From CALODL01 sp942492115 (lineage in GTDB: Bacteria > Planctomycetota > Phycisphaerae > UBA1845 > CAIVHJ01): DNA of 64,000 nt. Under the pieces are notes generated by a model that worked only from the letters and a program-made list of their open reading frames with translations, had not been told where the DNA came from and did no database searches. This document shows positions 25,452 to 34,852 of the stretch, one piece after another. The position numbers were made by a program, and so were the translations under genes. Every line of letters begins with the position of its first letter. Position 1 is the first letter of the stretch. The DNA is taken from contig CALODL010000034.1 in NCBI GenBank assembly GCA_942492115.1, forward strand, positions 1 to 64,000, read 5' to 3'.

Positions 25452-28059
25452 ACGCGCGGCTCCGTTGGGCTCGACCGACGTGAACACGTGCGGCCGTGGC
25501 GGATGTGACCTCGATCTGGCCGTGGGCCAGCGTTGGAAACAGGAAGGTGCGGTTCGTGGCATCCCGGGGATCGGACATCAATGTGATTTCGAAGCTGCCC
25601 GCGCAATCCGCCGAGGCCTCGAACACGAATGTCGCCAGATATGCGCCGGCCGCGGTCGCCACGCCAGCGCCGTCCATACCGGCGACCATTTGCAACGTGT
25701 GCACGTTGAACGCATGCCAGTACTCGAGGCCGCCAAACGCATGTTCGGTGGTCTTGGATGTCGCGTGATCCTCAATGGTGATATCCACGAGCCGGATCTG
25801 GCCACGTTCACCACCGGTGACGCCGAGGTGCAGCTGATAGCCCCGCAGGTCGGAGATCTCGTTGTCGAGACTGACCTCGATCTCGAAGCGGCCACCGGGA
25901 CGCACGCGCTCGCGCGTCGCGCGCAACCGCACTGCGGCCTGATCGATTACCTGTGGAGCGAACTCCGGCGCGGGAGCACCGGCCGCACACGTACACGTGG
26001 TCATTCCGCCAAATGCGTTGAGCGCCGCAAAGGCATCATTGCCATCGCACACACCGTCGGGCTGGCAACTGCCAAACTGGCCGCCGGCGTCGACATTCAT
26101 GGCGTTGGGCGGGTCGAATTCGCAGGTGTATCCGGAGGGCGGTGGGGAATTGGGATCGACATTGGCGAAGCAGTTCAGAGCATGAAAGCGGTCGTTGCCG
26201 TCCGTTGCACAATCCGGATTACACACACCGAATTGCCCACCCATATCGCCGAATCCGATATCAGTGCCGATACAGTGTCCATCGACACACCCCCACCATA
26301 CACAACCATCGTCACGAAGACCATCGCGGTTGAGATCGGCACAATCGCCAATGATCGCACACACCGCGCCATCGGTGTTCGGACGCAACAGGGTTCCCCG
26401 GGGTGCCGCGCTGGCGGCCCAGTTGGTCGCCACATCCGCCACGTCCTGCGGGTCCACGCGCTGTAACGAGGGCCCCTGCCCATCCGCTTCGACTGGCCAG
26501 TCGCCGAAGTCGACATAGGTCACTTCGTCCACCGTAACCAGCGGTGCATCGCCCTTCATGTCCGGCGTATCGGGCACGCGTACACGAACCGTATCGCTGA
26601 AGTTGCTCAAGACACCGGCATATGGGCCGTAAACGTTCGAGCTGCACAGGTTGTACAGCGACTTCAGCGTCTGCAAGGCCGCGTTGTTCGCTTCCGGGTC
26701 GAAAGTGACGACTGCGACAACCTCCCCCGGACCGATCACCGCGTCGGTCGGGAAGCTGAACTGGATACCCCCCGTGAGCGCCCAGGGATAAAGACCCTGT
26801 ACACCGTAGTCTTCGAAGAGGTTGACGGGGTCATCTGACGTGTTGAGCAACTCGATGTACTCATAGTCGATATCGGGCGGTCCCTCTTTCACCTCGAGCG
26901 GGTGATACATGATTTCATTGATGACCACCGGACCCACGATCGGGGACGCGTTCAGCGCCCCGGGCGTCTGCTCGGCCATGCGATAGAGCCGACCGGTACC
27001 ATCCGGCACGCGGCCGAACGAAATGCCGTTCTGAATGGCTCCAAAGTCGATGAAATCGCGGGCACCGGTCATGCCACCCACGCCGTCCCCTTCCGAAAGG
27101 ACCACCTGATCACCCATTGAAGACAGAGCAAAGCCCAGTTCCGACTGCACCAGGACGACAAAGCCGCCCGCCGGAATCACCATTGGACCCGGTATCTGAT
27201 ACTTCTGTAGTTCGAGCTCATCGAAGTCATCACTCAGGAACCAGCCGCCGATGTCAATGGGACCCGCTGTCGTATTGATCAACTCGATCCAATCTTCGTC
27301 AGGCAGATCCGTGTGGGTGTTGACCTCGTTGATCCTGACCGCCGTCAGTGGCGTGAACGGAACGACCGAGCGCAGCACGGAGAAGTCCTGGACATCGGCT
27401 CCGCCGTTCCACTCGTTGCCGGAGGCAAACGTGCTGGAAGCACCGTCATTGTAGAACAGCGACCCCGCGGTGATCGCGGCACTGGGGTCGGCCTCGAGCT
27501 TTAGTACCTCATCGTTGCCCACGCCCGAGACCGGCGAGATGCCCTCACCCGCCGGGCCGAACACGACCTGGTCGGTTGCATCCCGAATGGTCAGTTGCCA
27601 CATGTTGTTGGACACACTGAAGTTGGAGGCGGTGATGTAGGTGCCGTCGGTCGTGTCCGCCGCGCGCACATTGATCCACCAGCGGCCCAGTTCGGGCTGA
27701 TAATCCGCCACGTTGTTCGCCAGATCCTGGGAAACCGTGATGATCGTACCGCTCCGCAAATCGGCCCACACATCGTCAACGGCAAGGGTCAGAATGAACT
27801 GCTCTTCATCCGGGCTGTCCACATCGTTGTCGATGACCAGATCCCACCCGCGAATGTCGAGATGGTCGGTGATGACGACCAGTTCGAACCAGTCGCCGCC
27901 ATTGCCCAGACGTTGTCCCCAGAATGGGTCCGATCCATCGTTCTCGAGGAATGCCGTATCGCCTACGGCGTTGTACTCGTTCAGAATCATGTCCGCGGCA
28001 GTGGCAGAGGTGACCAGGCACCCGGCCAAAGGCAGAAGCAGTAGTCTTAGTGTTGTCAT
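25444..28059 (-). CDS. Secreted triple-LTD protein with dockerin-like module and cohesin-like C-terminus
   Basis: 871 aa. The start at 28059 has AGGAGG 7 nt upstream and leads into a signal peptide (MTTLRLLLLPLAGCLVTSAT). Approximate residues: 22-190 divergent LTD-like unit ([20 protein letters not shown]); 235-360 LTD (VRINEVNTHTDLPDEDWIEL); 370-560 LTD (GPVVINEIMYHP); 565-690 the shared Cys-rich module (DLNRDGLRDDGCVWW, FGDMGGQFG, DGNDAFAALNAF); 700-865 cohesin-like (DLRGYQLHLGV, NRTFLFPT). The first two-thirds closely resemble the 930-aa protein at 31253-34045, which has a different C-terminus, so the tails look interchangeable. It begins 24 bp after the HlyD-like gene. LTD domains are Ig-like folds in secreted or surface proteins. 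No catalytic motif was seen. Confidence 0.82.
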   Translation of the reverse strand: MTTLRLLLLPLAGCLVTSATAADMILNEYNAVGDTAFLENDGSDPFWGQRLGNGGDWFELVVITDHLDIRGWDLVIDNDVDSPDEEQFILTLAVDDVWADLRSGTIITVSQDLANNVADYQPELGRWWINVRAADTTDGTYITASNFSVSNNMWQLTIRDATDQVVFGPAGEGISPVSGVGNDEVLKLEADPSAAITAGSLFYNDGASSTFASGNEWNGGADVQDFSVLRSVVPFTPLTAVRINEVNTHTDLPDEDWIELINTTAGPIDIGGWFLSDDFDELELQKYQIPGPMVIPAGGFVVLVQSELGFALSSMGDQVVLSEGDGVGGMTGARDFIDFGAIQNGISFGRVPDGTGRLYRMAEQTPGALNASPIVGPVVINEIMYHPLEVKEGPPDIDYEYIELLNTSDDPVNLFEDYGVQGLYPWALTGGIQFSFPTDAVIGPGEVVAVVTFDPEANNAALQTLKSLYNLCSSNVYGPYAGVLSNFSDTVRVRVPDTPDMKGDAPLVTVDEVTYVDFGDWPVEADGQGPSLQRVDPQDVADVATNWAASAAPRGTLLRPNTDGAVCAIIGDCADLNRDGLRDDGCVWWGCVDGHCIGTDIGFGDMGGQFGVCNPDCATDGNDRFHALNCFANVDPNSPPPSGYTCEFDPPNAMNVDAGGQFGSCQPDGVCDGNDAFAALNAFGGMTTCTCAAGAPAPEFAPQVIDQAAVRLRATRERVRPGGRFEIEVSLDNEISDLRGYQLHLGVTGGERGQIRLVDITIEDHATSKTTEHAFGGLEYWHAFNVHTLQMVAGMDGAGVATAAGAYLATFVFEASADCAGSFEITLMSDPRDATNRTFLFPTLAHGQIEVTSATAARVHVGRAQRSRAYD

Positions 28060-28083
28060 GTCGCTCCCTCCTGTTCGAAGCAC

Positions 28084-28866
28084 TTAGAACGAACTTCCAA
28101 AGCGGATGGTGACCGCTTCCCCCGGCATCAGAATCGGCCCGTCCTTGAGCACGATGACGACCTCTCGACCCCACGTCTGGTTGTTTGCGGAAGTCGTGGT
28201 GCTACGCAGTGGCAGCTCGTTGATCACTGCCGACAGACTGACCACCTCGCCCTCCAGGTCCTCGTTCCTCGACGCCGTGGCCGACTTCCTGCGAACCACG
28301 ACGCGGCTGCCGACGAGATCGACATGCGACGCGTCCTCACGCAGGTAGGCAACAACTCGATCGGTGCGCGTTGGCGAGACTTGAACGACAAGCGTTCCGG
28401 CCTGGAGAAAGTCGCCCGGCGTGGCCATGATGCGGGTCACCTGGCCCTCGATCGGCGAACGCAAGACGTGGGCGTCGATTTCGAGGATCATTTCGTTGAG
28501 CAACGCCTCCTGCGCCCCCACCGCCAGCCTCAAGGAATTCAACACCGGGTCCATCTGGATGTCGGTGGCTTCCCGTTTGACGAACTCGGCCCACCTTCGA
28601 TCGGTTTCATCGAAAGCCCATTTGGCTTCCTTGACCATTTCGACATGTTGCTCGATCCTGGCTTTCAGTGAGTCGACGAGCGTCTCAGCATCGTTGAGCT
28701 CACGGAACGGGGCCCGGTCCTTCTCGTAGAGCGCCTTGATGTGCTCGTATTCCCGCTGAGCTCCACGCAGCTGAATGCGGTCGAAGGCTTCCCGCGCCAC
28801 GGGCCTGGATATACGCCGCCTGGGCCGTCTCGCGGTCAATGAGGAAGCGCCTCTCGAGGTCTTCAC
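28084..28866 (-). CDS. HlyD-type adaptor, 3' fragment after frameshift
   Basis: This is the downstream half of a periplasmic adaptor (membrane fusion protein). Genuine coding starts near 28803; the ORF's first ~20 residues are out of frame. Visible parts: a long coiled-coil hairpin (YEHIKALYEKDRAPF, VDSLKARIEQHVEMVKEA), then the second half of the lipoyl/barrel-sandwich domain (VLRSPIEGQVTRIMATPGDF) and a beta-barrel region ending in MPGEAVTIRFGSSF. The 5' half lies at 28700-29272 in another frame. Removing one base from the GGG at 28801-28803 (plus strand) joins them into a roughly 395-aa protein of normal HlyD length. No ABC transporter or TolC-type partner lies nearby. Confidence 0.75.
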   Translation of the reverse strand: MKTSRGASSLTARRPRRRISRPVAREAFDRIQLRGAQREYEHIKALYEKDRAPFRELNDAETLVDSLKARIEQHVEMVKEAKWAFDETDRRWAEFVKREATDIQMDPVLNSLRLAVGAQEALLNEMILEIDAHVLRSPIEGQVTRIMATPGDFLQAGTLVVQVSPTRTDRVVAYLREDASHVDLVGSRVVVRRKSATASRNEDLEGEVVSLSAVINELPLRSTTTSANNQTWGREVVIVLKDGPILMPGEAVTIRFGSSF

Positions 28867-29272
28867 CGTCCATGTCGGCCCGCGCGTTACCGGCAGCCAT
28901 CTGGGCCTTCTCCGCCTCGATGGCGGCTTTCAATCTTTCGACTTCCTTCTCGATGCCCGCGAGGCGCAAACGTTCGTCGCGGTCGTCCATGGTGATCAGG
29001 ATTTGCGAAGGCCTCACGTGATCGTGCAAACCGACATGGACCTCTTTGACGACGCCGGCTTCAATATGAGCGACTGAAACAGCCTCGTTCATGGCATAGC
29101 CCACTGCGGAGCCAGCGACTTGAACGTGATCGTACAACGCCACCGCCACTGCGATGGCCCCAAGCCACACGATCGTCGGGCCATAACTGCGCAACGGATA
29201 GTACATCATTGGACGCACCCGCCGCTTGCGGGGTGCAACGGGCGCATGCTGTGGTGCCACGTCCTGATGCAC
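28700..29272 (-). CDS. HlyD-type adaptor, 5' fragment before frameshift
   Basis: This is the upstream half of the same adaptor gene. It starts with GTG at 29272, sharing one base with the TAG stop of the DUF4956 gene (TAGTG), which suggests translational coupling. A cytoplasmic basic N-terminus (PRKRRVRPMM) precedes one membrane anchor (TIVWLGAIAVAVALYDHV) and the first half of the lipoyl domain (VVKEVHVGLHDHVRPSQILI). The coiled coil then begins (GIEKEVERLKAAIEAEKAQM). The correct frame ends around residue 155 (AQAAYIQA). The remaining ~35 residues are out of frame and Arg/Gly/Ser-rich. Its place between DUF4956 and secreted LTD proteins suggests that it exports, or couples export of, a product of this cluster. 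Confidence 0.75.
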   Translation of the reverse strand: MHQDVAPQHAPVAPRKRRVRPMMYYPLRSYGPTIVWLGAIAVAVALYDHVQVAGSAVGYAMNEAVSVAHIEAGVVKEVHVGLHDHVRPSQILITMDDRDERLRLAGIEKEVERLKAAIEAEKAQMAAGNARADMDGEDLERRFLIDRETAQAAYIQARGAGSLRPHSAAWSSAGIRAHQGALREGPGPVP

Positions 29273-29970
29273 TAAGACACCTCCTCGTTCTCTTGATCGA
29301 CCAGGAGATGAACGGCTTCGACTCTCAGTGAATCGCGCAACTGCGAGACAAACTCCCCGGCACGTTCCGGATCACGCAAACGCACGCGGTACACGCACTG
29401 CACGTCGGCCTCGGCACCGAGCCCTTCATCCACTGAAATCGGCGAATGCCGTCGGCAGAAGTGGTGCATCGTGCGATCGAACGATCGACTGTTCAGGACT
29501 GCCGGAGCGACCCGGAACCTCAACATGCTCTCCGTAGACTGCCAGCTCCCGAAACCGGTGCGCGTCAAGTAGTAGGCGATGAGGTTGGACAACACTGCCC
29601 CCACGATGGCCGTTGCGTAGAACCCGAACCCGGCGGCCATGCCACAAATGAGTGACAGCAATACGTAAACGATGTCTCGTGGATCGCGTACGACGGTTCG
29701 GAAACGAATGATGGCCATGCCGCCCAATAGTCCAAATACGGCAACGGGACTGTGCATGACCATGCTCATGCACAAGGCTGCCGCGACCGAGATCAGGATC
29801 AAAGCATGCGTAAAGGTGCGAGAATAAGAGATGCCGCGGTGGGTCCACATGTAGAACCACGCGTTGAGTTGACCGACGATGAAGGCCAACAGCAGGGCGA
29901 AAAGCAGCGTCGCCAACGGCGCGCCGGTTCCGCCGCCCATGGGCGTCGACAGTATGCTCTGCAAGTCCAT
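29272..29970 (-). CDS. DUF4956 membrane protein
   Basis: 232 aa. The start at 29970 (MDLQSILSTPMGGG) has AAGGAGG 6 nt upstream; the open frame further upstream is not needed. There are four to five membrane segments: about 19-42 (LLFALLLAFIVGQLNAW), 50-72 (ALILISVAAALCMSMVM), the conserved FGLLGGMAIIRFRTVVRDP stretch near 78-97, and a long hydrophobic stretch 97-133. A soluble C-terminal domain of about 95 residues follows. The GxxxxIRFRT...DxRD pattern is the hallmark of DUF4956. Genes of this family are commonly found next to VTC-domain and CotH genes, as here: the VTC gene ends 11 bp upstream. The biochemical role is not known. Confidence 0.85.
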   Translation of the reverse strand: MDLQSILSTPMGGGTGAPLATLLFALLLAFIVGQLNAWFYMWTHRGISYSRTFTHALILISVAAALCMSMVMHSPVAVFGLLGGMAIIRFRTVVRDPRDIVYVLLSLICGMAAGFGFYATAIVGAVLSNLIAYYLTRTGFGSWQSTESMLRFRVAPAVLNSRSFDRTMHHFCRRHSPISVDEGLGAEADVQCVYRVRLRDPERAGEFVSQLRDSLRVEAVHLLVDQENEEVS

Positions 29971-29981
29971 CTGCGCCCTCC

Positions 29982-30737
29982 TTAAGCGTGTAAACGCCGT
30001 GACCCCTGACCCACTGACTGGCAACACATCAGGTATTTGCAGACGCCGCGACGATTGACTTCGTGATTGTGGACGAGATCCGAGACCCACGTCGGGAACG
30101 AGTTGGTGAACTTGATCTCGAGAATGGCGTACTGCAGACGGATGGGCCACCATGCATCGCACCGCACAGTCCCGGGAATGAGTGTGCCATAGCGCAAGTC
30201 CCGATCAATACTGATGCGGACCCGCCGATCGCCCGGGTTTTCGAATGCCTCGCGTGTATAGAACACGCCGACGGTCGGGCTCGCCGACACCCGGCTGCGC
30301 AACGCCAGGAACTTGTTGAGATTCTCGAGGGTCTTGTTGTCGAGCCCCTCCCCATCGACGAAAGACGGGAAACCATGTTCGACGATCTGGTGCGTCAAGG
30401 CCGCAGGAACCATCGCCCGCGTCTTCGATACCACACCGTCGTTCTTCCGTTTGATCTCGAAGAATACGTGACCGTTCTGCTCGGGTATCTTCGGGTCATA
30501 GTAGCGCATGCGCAGCTTGAAGCGTTGGGTACGCCGTTCGACGGTGCCCCGCAGGCACTGCTGGTCCGGCGAATCCAGGTACACCGAGCTGATGGGATAT
30601 TGACGATCCGGCTGAGCCGCCGAATACGGGTCGTAGGACAGGTGTCTCAAGCAGCACTCACGAATATGGGCCGCCTTGAAATCATCAACGAGGTATTTGG
30701 CCTCGTACCTCTTCCAGTTGGAGCGACCCTCTTCCAT
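29982..30737 (-). CDS. VTC-domain polyphosphate-polymerase-like protein
   Basis: 251 aa from the ATG at 30737 (MEEGRSNWKRYEAKYLVDD), with GAGG 8 nt upstream. A longer open frame to 30878 would add an implausible hydrophobic leader. VTC-type tunnel-fold signatures are present: KRYEAKYLV at the N-terminus, SSVYLDSPDQQCLRG, KLRMRYYD, FFEIKRKNDG with paired basic residues, RISIDRDLRYG and LEIKFTNSFPTWVSDLV. Vtc4 of yeast makes polyphosphate from ATP on such a domain. Bacterial stand-alone versions are annotated as polyphosphate polymerase-like and sit beside DUF4956 and CotH. It is the first gene of the tight series running down to 21286. The product made here is inferred, not shown. Confidence 0.85.
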   Translation of the reverse strand: MEEGRSNWKRYEAKYLVDDFKAAHIRECCLRHLSYDPYSAAQPDRQYPISSVYLDSPDQQCLRGTVERRTQRFKLRMRYYDPKIPEQNGHVFFEIKRKNDGVVSKTRAMVPAALTHQIVEHGFPSFVDGEGLDNKTLENLNKFLALRSRVSASPTVGVFYTREAFENPGDRRVRISIDRDLRYGTLIPGTVRCDAWWPIRLQYAILEIKFTNSFPTWVSDLVHNHEVNRRGVCKYLMCCQSVGQGSRRLHA

Positions 30738-31252
30738 GCGGTTGGCCTCGGGATACAGACACGACAACCCCACCGCGTTCACCGCAGGCGCTACACCTAC
30801 CGCAACAAACGCCGGTTGAAATGCCAAGTAAAGTGTTAAGACGATATTAAGAAGCCACGACCCCCGCCGCAACCCCATGACCGACTAATGCTTACCCACT
30901 ACGCCATTCGGATGATCCGCCCGCCCATGGCCGGCCCTCGGGGCAGGTCGGGAGGAGGCTGCGGCCTTTCTATCTGGAAACCGCGTTAGCCCGTAGATCG
31001 ATTCTCGTTACTACTCACGTTGAAGTGGGAATCGAACGATACGAATCCCGAGGAGACCACAAGTGGACCCAACGACAAGCACATACGGCGAAACCCGCTT
31101 CACACTCACACATGTTTTCAATACTCCGCTGCACGCGGAGGGCGAGAATGAGGTGTGCCCCACAAGACCCACCCGGCTCGAAGTTGCCGCGGTGATCGCG
31201 GGCATTGCCAGCCTCTTTGTCGGTGTTGTCCTGTGAGCGCTCTGGCCGGGGC
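30738..31252. other. Intergenic gap before the VTC gene
   Basis: 515 bp between the 930-aa LTD gene and the VTC gene, with no convincing coding frame. An AT-rich patch at 30822-30858 could belong to the VTC-operon promoter. A 6-bp hairpin, CTCCGC/GCGGAG (31124-31140), has no U-tract, so it is not a convincing terminator. Confidence 0.5.
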
Positions 31253-34045
31253 TCAGCGACGACGACGACGGAACGTCCACAGGGACAACAGCAGGGCCAG
31301 TGTCAGCGGCGCCGCCATGCTGCCACAGCCTCCCGTAGTGGGATCGTCCTGCGAAGCGTCGGGCGCACATCCGGTTGCGTCAACAGTCGTGTTCCGTGCA
31401 GTTCCCGCACACTGATCCGCGTCGTCCACCACGCCGTCGCCATCATCGTCATCATCGCAGGCATCGCCCGTACCGTCACCATCCGTATCGGTTTGGGCAC
31501 TGTTGGCCACGCCCACACAATTGTCTACCGTGTTGAGCACCCCGTCGCCGTCGGAATCGTCACACCCCGCAATGGTTTCGTGGGTGCACACGCCACTCGC
31601 GCAGGCGTCCACACTGCAGGGGTCCCGATCGTCGCAGTCCGAGTCATCCTGACACGCACACGGCCCACAGCGACCATCGACGCAGCACAGATTCTCAGGG
31701 CACTCGTCGCCGCTGGCGCATGGACACGGGTCGCACGACTGACTGTCCTCGTCGCAACACTCACCGTCGGGACAGCGGGCTGCACCGGGCTCACAGCACC
31801 CGGCGACACATCTCTCAGCGCCGTTGCAGTAGACCCCATCATCACACGCAGTTTTGCCTGAGCACTCGGGATCGTGCGTGCAGCAGCCACTCACGCAAGA
31901 GTCTGCCGTACATGGATTGCCATCGTCACACTGACTATCGCGCGTGCACGTCGTCGTCTCGCCGCAATCGTCGGCTTCTTCGTCGCAGCAGCCGCCTGCC
32001 GTGCACGGCGGCGTGCCCGCCACGCAGCAGCCGTCCTCGCACGTCGCCAGGCCGTTGCAGTACAGCCCGTCTTCGCAATCATCATCACTGTCGCATTCGG
32101 TTTCGTTCGAGCAACATCCCGATACACACCGATCGAGCGTACAGCTGTCGCCGTCGGCGCAGTCCGAATCGGCACTGCACTCGACGAGATGAACGCACTG
32201 GCCGGCCATGCACACATCGGTCGTGCAGGAATTGCCCTCATCCGGGCACGGCACCCCGTCAACGCCAGCAACATGCGAACAGCAGCCGTCTACACAATCG
32301 TCCGCCGTGCAGGGATCGCCGTCGTCACAGTCAGCCGCCGACGCACACCCTGACGCGACAGATACGCTGTTGGTTCGCCCGGGCGTGCCACGATCCACCG
32401 TGCTCGCAGCCCAGTTCGACGAATCCGTCGCGACATTGGTTGCCGAAATCCGCTCGAGTGACGGCCCGTCGCCATCTGCAGCCCCGGGCCAGGAGCCGAG
32501 GTCACGGTATTCGACCCGATCGAGTTCCACCTGCGGGGTAAACCCGGGTTCCGGGGTGTCAGGCCAGCGCAGTTCGATGATATCGCTGAAGTTGCTCAAC
32601 GTGCCGGAAAATGGGCCGACGATCGGTACCGCGTTGCTCAGCCCGTAGAAGGTACGAAAATCATTGAGTCGCTGAGGCTCTGTGTTCGGGTCGAAGTTGA
32701 CCACGAGCAAGAACCCGTTGCATGGGATGGTGGTGGATGTCGAAAACTCGTAATCGATCCCGCCCGCGATCGTCCAGGGATAACGCTCGACATTGACGAC
32801 ACCGAATTCACGATAGAGCGGCGTCGTACCACCGGCGATGTTGTGCAGTTCGACGTATTCGAACTCCGCGGCTTCTCCAGCCTGATCCGGCGGATGATAC
32901 ATGACTTCGTTGATCACGATCGGACCGACCCGGGGATTCGAGTTGAGCGCCCCGCGGGTGGCCACCCTCATACGGTAGATCGGCCCGCTGCCATTGGGGA
33001 AGCGGCCGAACGTTACGCCGTTTTCGACTGCGCCAAACTCGATATAGTCGCGCGCGCCGGTGAGGTTTCCGGATGAATCGGCCTCCGACAATACAACTTC
33101 ATCTCCCAGCGAAGACAACGCGAACGGGAACACCGTTTGTTCGAGTACGAGATATCCCATCGCCGGAATAGTGGTCCCCTGCGGGATCTCGTATTGCTTG
33201 AGCATCGAGCTATCCAGGTTGTCGCTCAAGAACCATCCGCCAATATCAACGGTCGCCGATGTCGTGTTATGCAGTTCGACCCAATCAACATCAGGCAGAT
33301 CGGTGTGCGAGCTGACTTCATTGATCCGGACTGCGGTGAGCTGCGAATACGGCACGACGCTGCGCAATGCTGCGAAGCTCTGAACCTCGGTCCCGCCGCT
33401 CCACTCGTTGGGCAACCCAAAGGTACTCGATGCTCCGTCGTTGTAATTAGAAGTCGGCGTCACCGACGCCGTTGGATCTTCCTCCAGCTTCAGCACTTCT
33501 TCATTGCCCACGCCGCTGGTGGGAGCGATCCCTTCGCCTGCGGGACCGAAAACAACTTGGTCCCCATCGTCACGTATGGTCAGTTGCCAGTTGTTGTTCG
33601 ACACGCGAATGTCGGTCGCCGTGATGTACGTGCCCCCGCTATTGGCCGAAGCGCGGACGTTGATCCACCACTTGCCGACCTCGGGACGATAGTCATCGAC
33701 GTTGTTGGCCAGGTCCTCGGACACCGTGATGATCGTCCCGCTACGCAGGTCGGACCAAATCTCGGCATTGGTGAAGCTCAACACGGTGGTGCTCTCGTCT
33801 GCGGAGCCCGTGTCGTTGACCAGCACTGCCTTCCAGCCGCGCATGTCGAGATGGTCGGTGATGACCACCAGCTCGAACCAATCACCCCCGTTACCGGATC
33901 GTCGTCCCCAGAATGAATCCGTGCCATCTCCCTCGAGCATGCCCGTATCGCCAACAGCGTTGTATTCATTCAAGATCAAGTCCGCAGCCTGGAGCACCGG
34001 AGCCCACAGGAACAGTACGGCAAACAGAATACCCTTCGACGGCAT
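31253..34045 (-). CDS. Secreted triple-LTD, Cys-rich protein with C-terminal sorting signal
   Basis: 930 aa, with GGAG 7 nt before the ATG and signal peptide [20 protein letters not shown]. Residues about 22-550 contain three LTD-type units very similar to those of the protein at 25444-28059 ([46 protein letters not shown]). Residues 565-825 are a long Cys-rich region of [12 protein letters not shown] / [13 protein letters not shown] repeats. Residues 828-875 are thrombospondin type-3-like calcium loops ([14 protein letters not shown]). The last 27 residues ([16 protein letters not shown], then WTFRRRRR) are a tripartite CTERM-like signal of Gly/Cys, a hydrophobic helix and an Arg cluster, implying processing and anchoring at the cell surface. 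It is transcribed toward the VTC gene but separated by 515 bp. Confidence 0.85.
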   Translation of the reverse strand: MPSKGILFAVLFLWAPVLQAADLILNEYNAVGDTGMLEGDGTDSFWGRRSGNGGDWFELVVITDHLDMRGWKAVLVNDTGSADESTTVLSFTNAEIWSDLRSGTIITVSEDLANNVDDYRPEVGKWWINVRASANSGGTYITATDIRVSNNNWQLTIRDDGDQVVFGPAGEGIAPTSGVGNEEVLKLEEDPTASVTPTSNYNDGASSTFGLPNEWSGGTEVQSFAALRSVVPYSQLTAVRINEVSSHTDLPDVDWVELHNTTSATVDIGGWFLSDNLDSSMLKQYEIPQGTTIPAMGYLVLEQTVFPFALSSLGDEVVLSEADSSGNLTGARDYIEFGAVENGVTFGRFPNGSGPIYRMRVATRGALNSNPRVGPIVINEVMYHPPDQAGEAAEFEYVELHNIAGGTTPLYREFGVVNVERYPWTIAGGIDYEFSTSTTIPCNGFLLVVNFDPNTEPQRLNDFRTFYGLSNAVPIVGPFSGTLSNFSDIIELRWPDTPEPGFTPQVELDRVEYRDLGSWPGAADGDGPSLERISATNVATDSSNWAASTVDRGTPGRTNSVSVASGCASAADCDDGDPCTADDCVDGCCSHVAGVDGVPCPDEGNSCTTDVCMAGQCVHLVECSADSDCADGDSCTLDRCVSGCCSNETECDSDDDCEDGLYCNGLATCEDGCCVAGTPPCTAGGCCDEEADDCGETTTCTRDSQCDDGNPCTADSCVSGCCTHDPECSGKTACDDGVYCNGAERCVAGCCEPGAARCPDGECCDEDSQSCDPCPCASGDECPENLCCVDGRCGPCACQDDSDCDDRDPCSVDACASGVCTHETIAGCDDSDGDGVLNTVDNCVGVANSAQTDTDGDGTGDACDDDDDGDGVVDDADQCAGTARNTTVDATGCAPDASQDDPTTGGCGSMAAPLTLALLLSLWTFRRRRR

Positions 34046-34488
34046 GTGTCATCTCCGAAAGCTGGAAACTGCGCTGAAAACGGAAGCTGTTGCGCGAAGC
34101 GCCAACAAATCACGCATAGTCACGTAGCAGGTGGTCAATTCATCTTTGCAAGCTCCAGGTGCGAATGCAAGGAAGGCAGGCCGATCCCAATCCGAGGTTG
34201 GAGTTCCGGCATCGCGGTGCAGGGCGACAGTCCGCTGCGACACCTAGTGTGAATACATTAGTTATGGAAGTCGTCCGCTCGAACGAGGCCCCAGGCCCGG
34301 TGGTCCAGCGCAGGCTGACTTGCGCCGGTCGCCAAACGATTAAATTAATGTGTTCCAAATGTTTACGTCTACAGATCGCGACACCTGCGCACACAATCTC
34401 GAGGATGGTGCGGCCGTTTGAAGAAAAAACGACTCAGCGCGTGAGAGTCAGCACGCCGGAATCGCCTCTCTCGTGGGAGTACTCAACA
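34046..34488. other. Divergent intergenic region
   Basis: 443 bp between the minus-strand LTD gene and the plus-strand LuxR-like gene. An open frame from 34159 runs into the LuxR gene, but its first 110 residues look non-coding and no signal precedes its start. An AT-rich stretch around 34333-34370 may hold the plus-strand promoter. Nothing else was recognised. Confidence 0.5.
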
Positions 34489-34797
34489 ATGAAACCTGTG
34501 CAAGACACGCCACGGAGAGCCACAACCGTGCATGATCATCAATCGTTCGACCAGCTGGAGCTTCCGGAACGCCTGTTGAAGGCCGTCGACCGACTGCGTT
34601 TGACGCGTCGCGAATCGGAACTCGCAATCCTCGTCGCGCTCGGCTGGAGCACCCCTGACATCTGCTCTTTCCTGGGAATCTCGTCGGCAACGATGCGGAC
34701 CCATTTGCGAAACGTCTACGCCGCACTCGGGATCACCGGGCGCGCTCAACTGGTTGCACGCGTCATCAAGGGGGTGCTCGAAGATATCGAGCCGTGA
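34489..34797 (+). CDS. Single-domain LuxR-type HTH regulator
   Basis: 102 aa. The start at 34489 (MKPVQDTPRRATTVHD) was chosen over 34159 because GGGAG lies 9 nt upstream and the size then matches the paralogue at 40059. The HTH reads LRLTRRESELAILVALGWST, DICSFLGISSATMRTHLRN, VYAALGITGRAQLVA, a full GerE-type DNA-binding domain. There is no receiver or sensor domain. The corresponding core of the protein at 40059 is nearly identical (TRRESELA, ATMRTHLRNVYAxLGITGR), so the two may bind similar sites. It lies directly upstream of the HEAT-repeat gene, but a separate promoter seems to separate them. Confidence 0.82.
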   Translation: MKPVQDTPRRATTVHDHQSFDQLELPERLLKAVDRLRLTRRESELAILVALGWSTPDICSFLGISSATMRTHLRNVYAALGITGRAQLVARVIKGVLEDIEP

Positions 34798-34852
34798 GGA
34801 ACCACCGCCACTCGTTTGCGGGCTTCCGCGCGAGACACAGCGCGGGGGCTGA

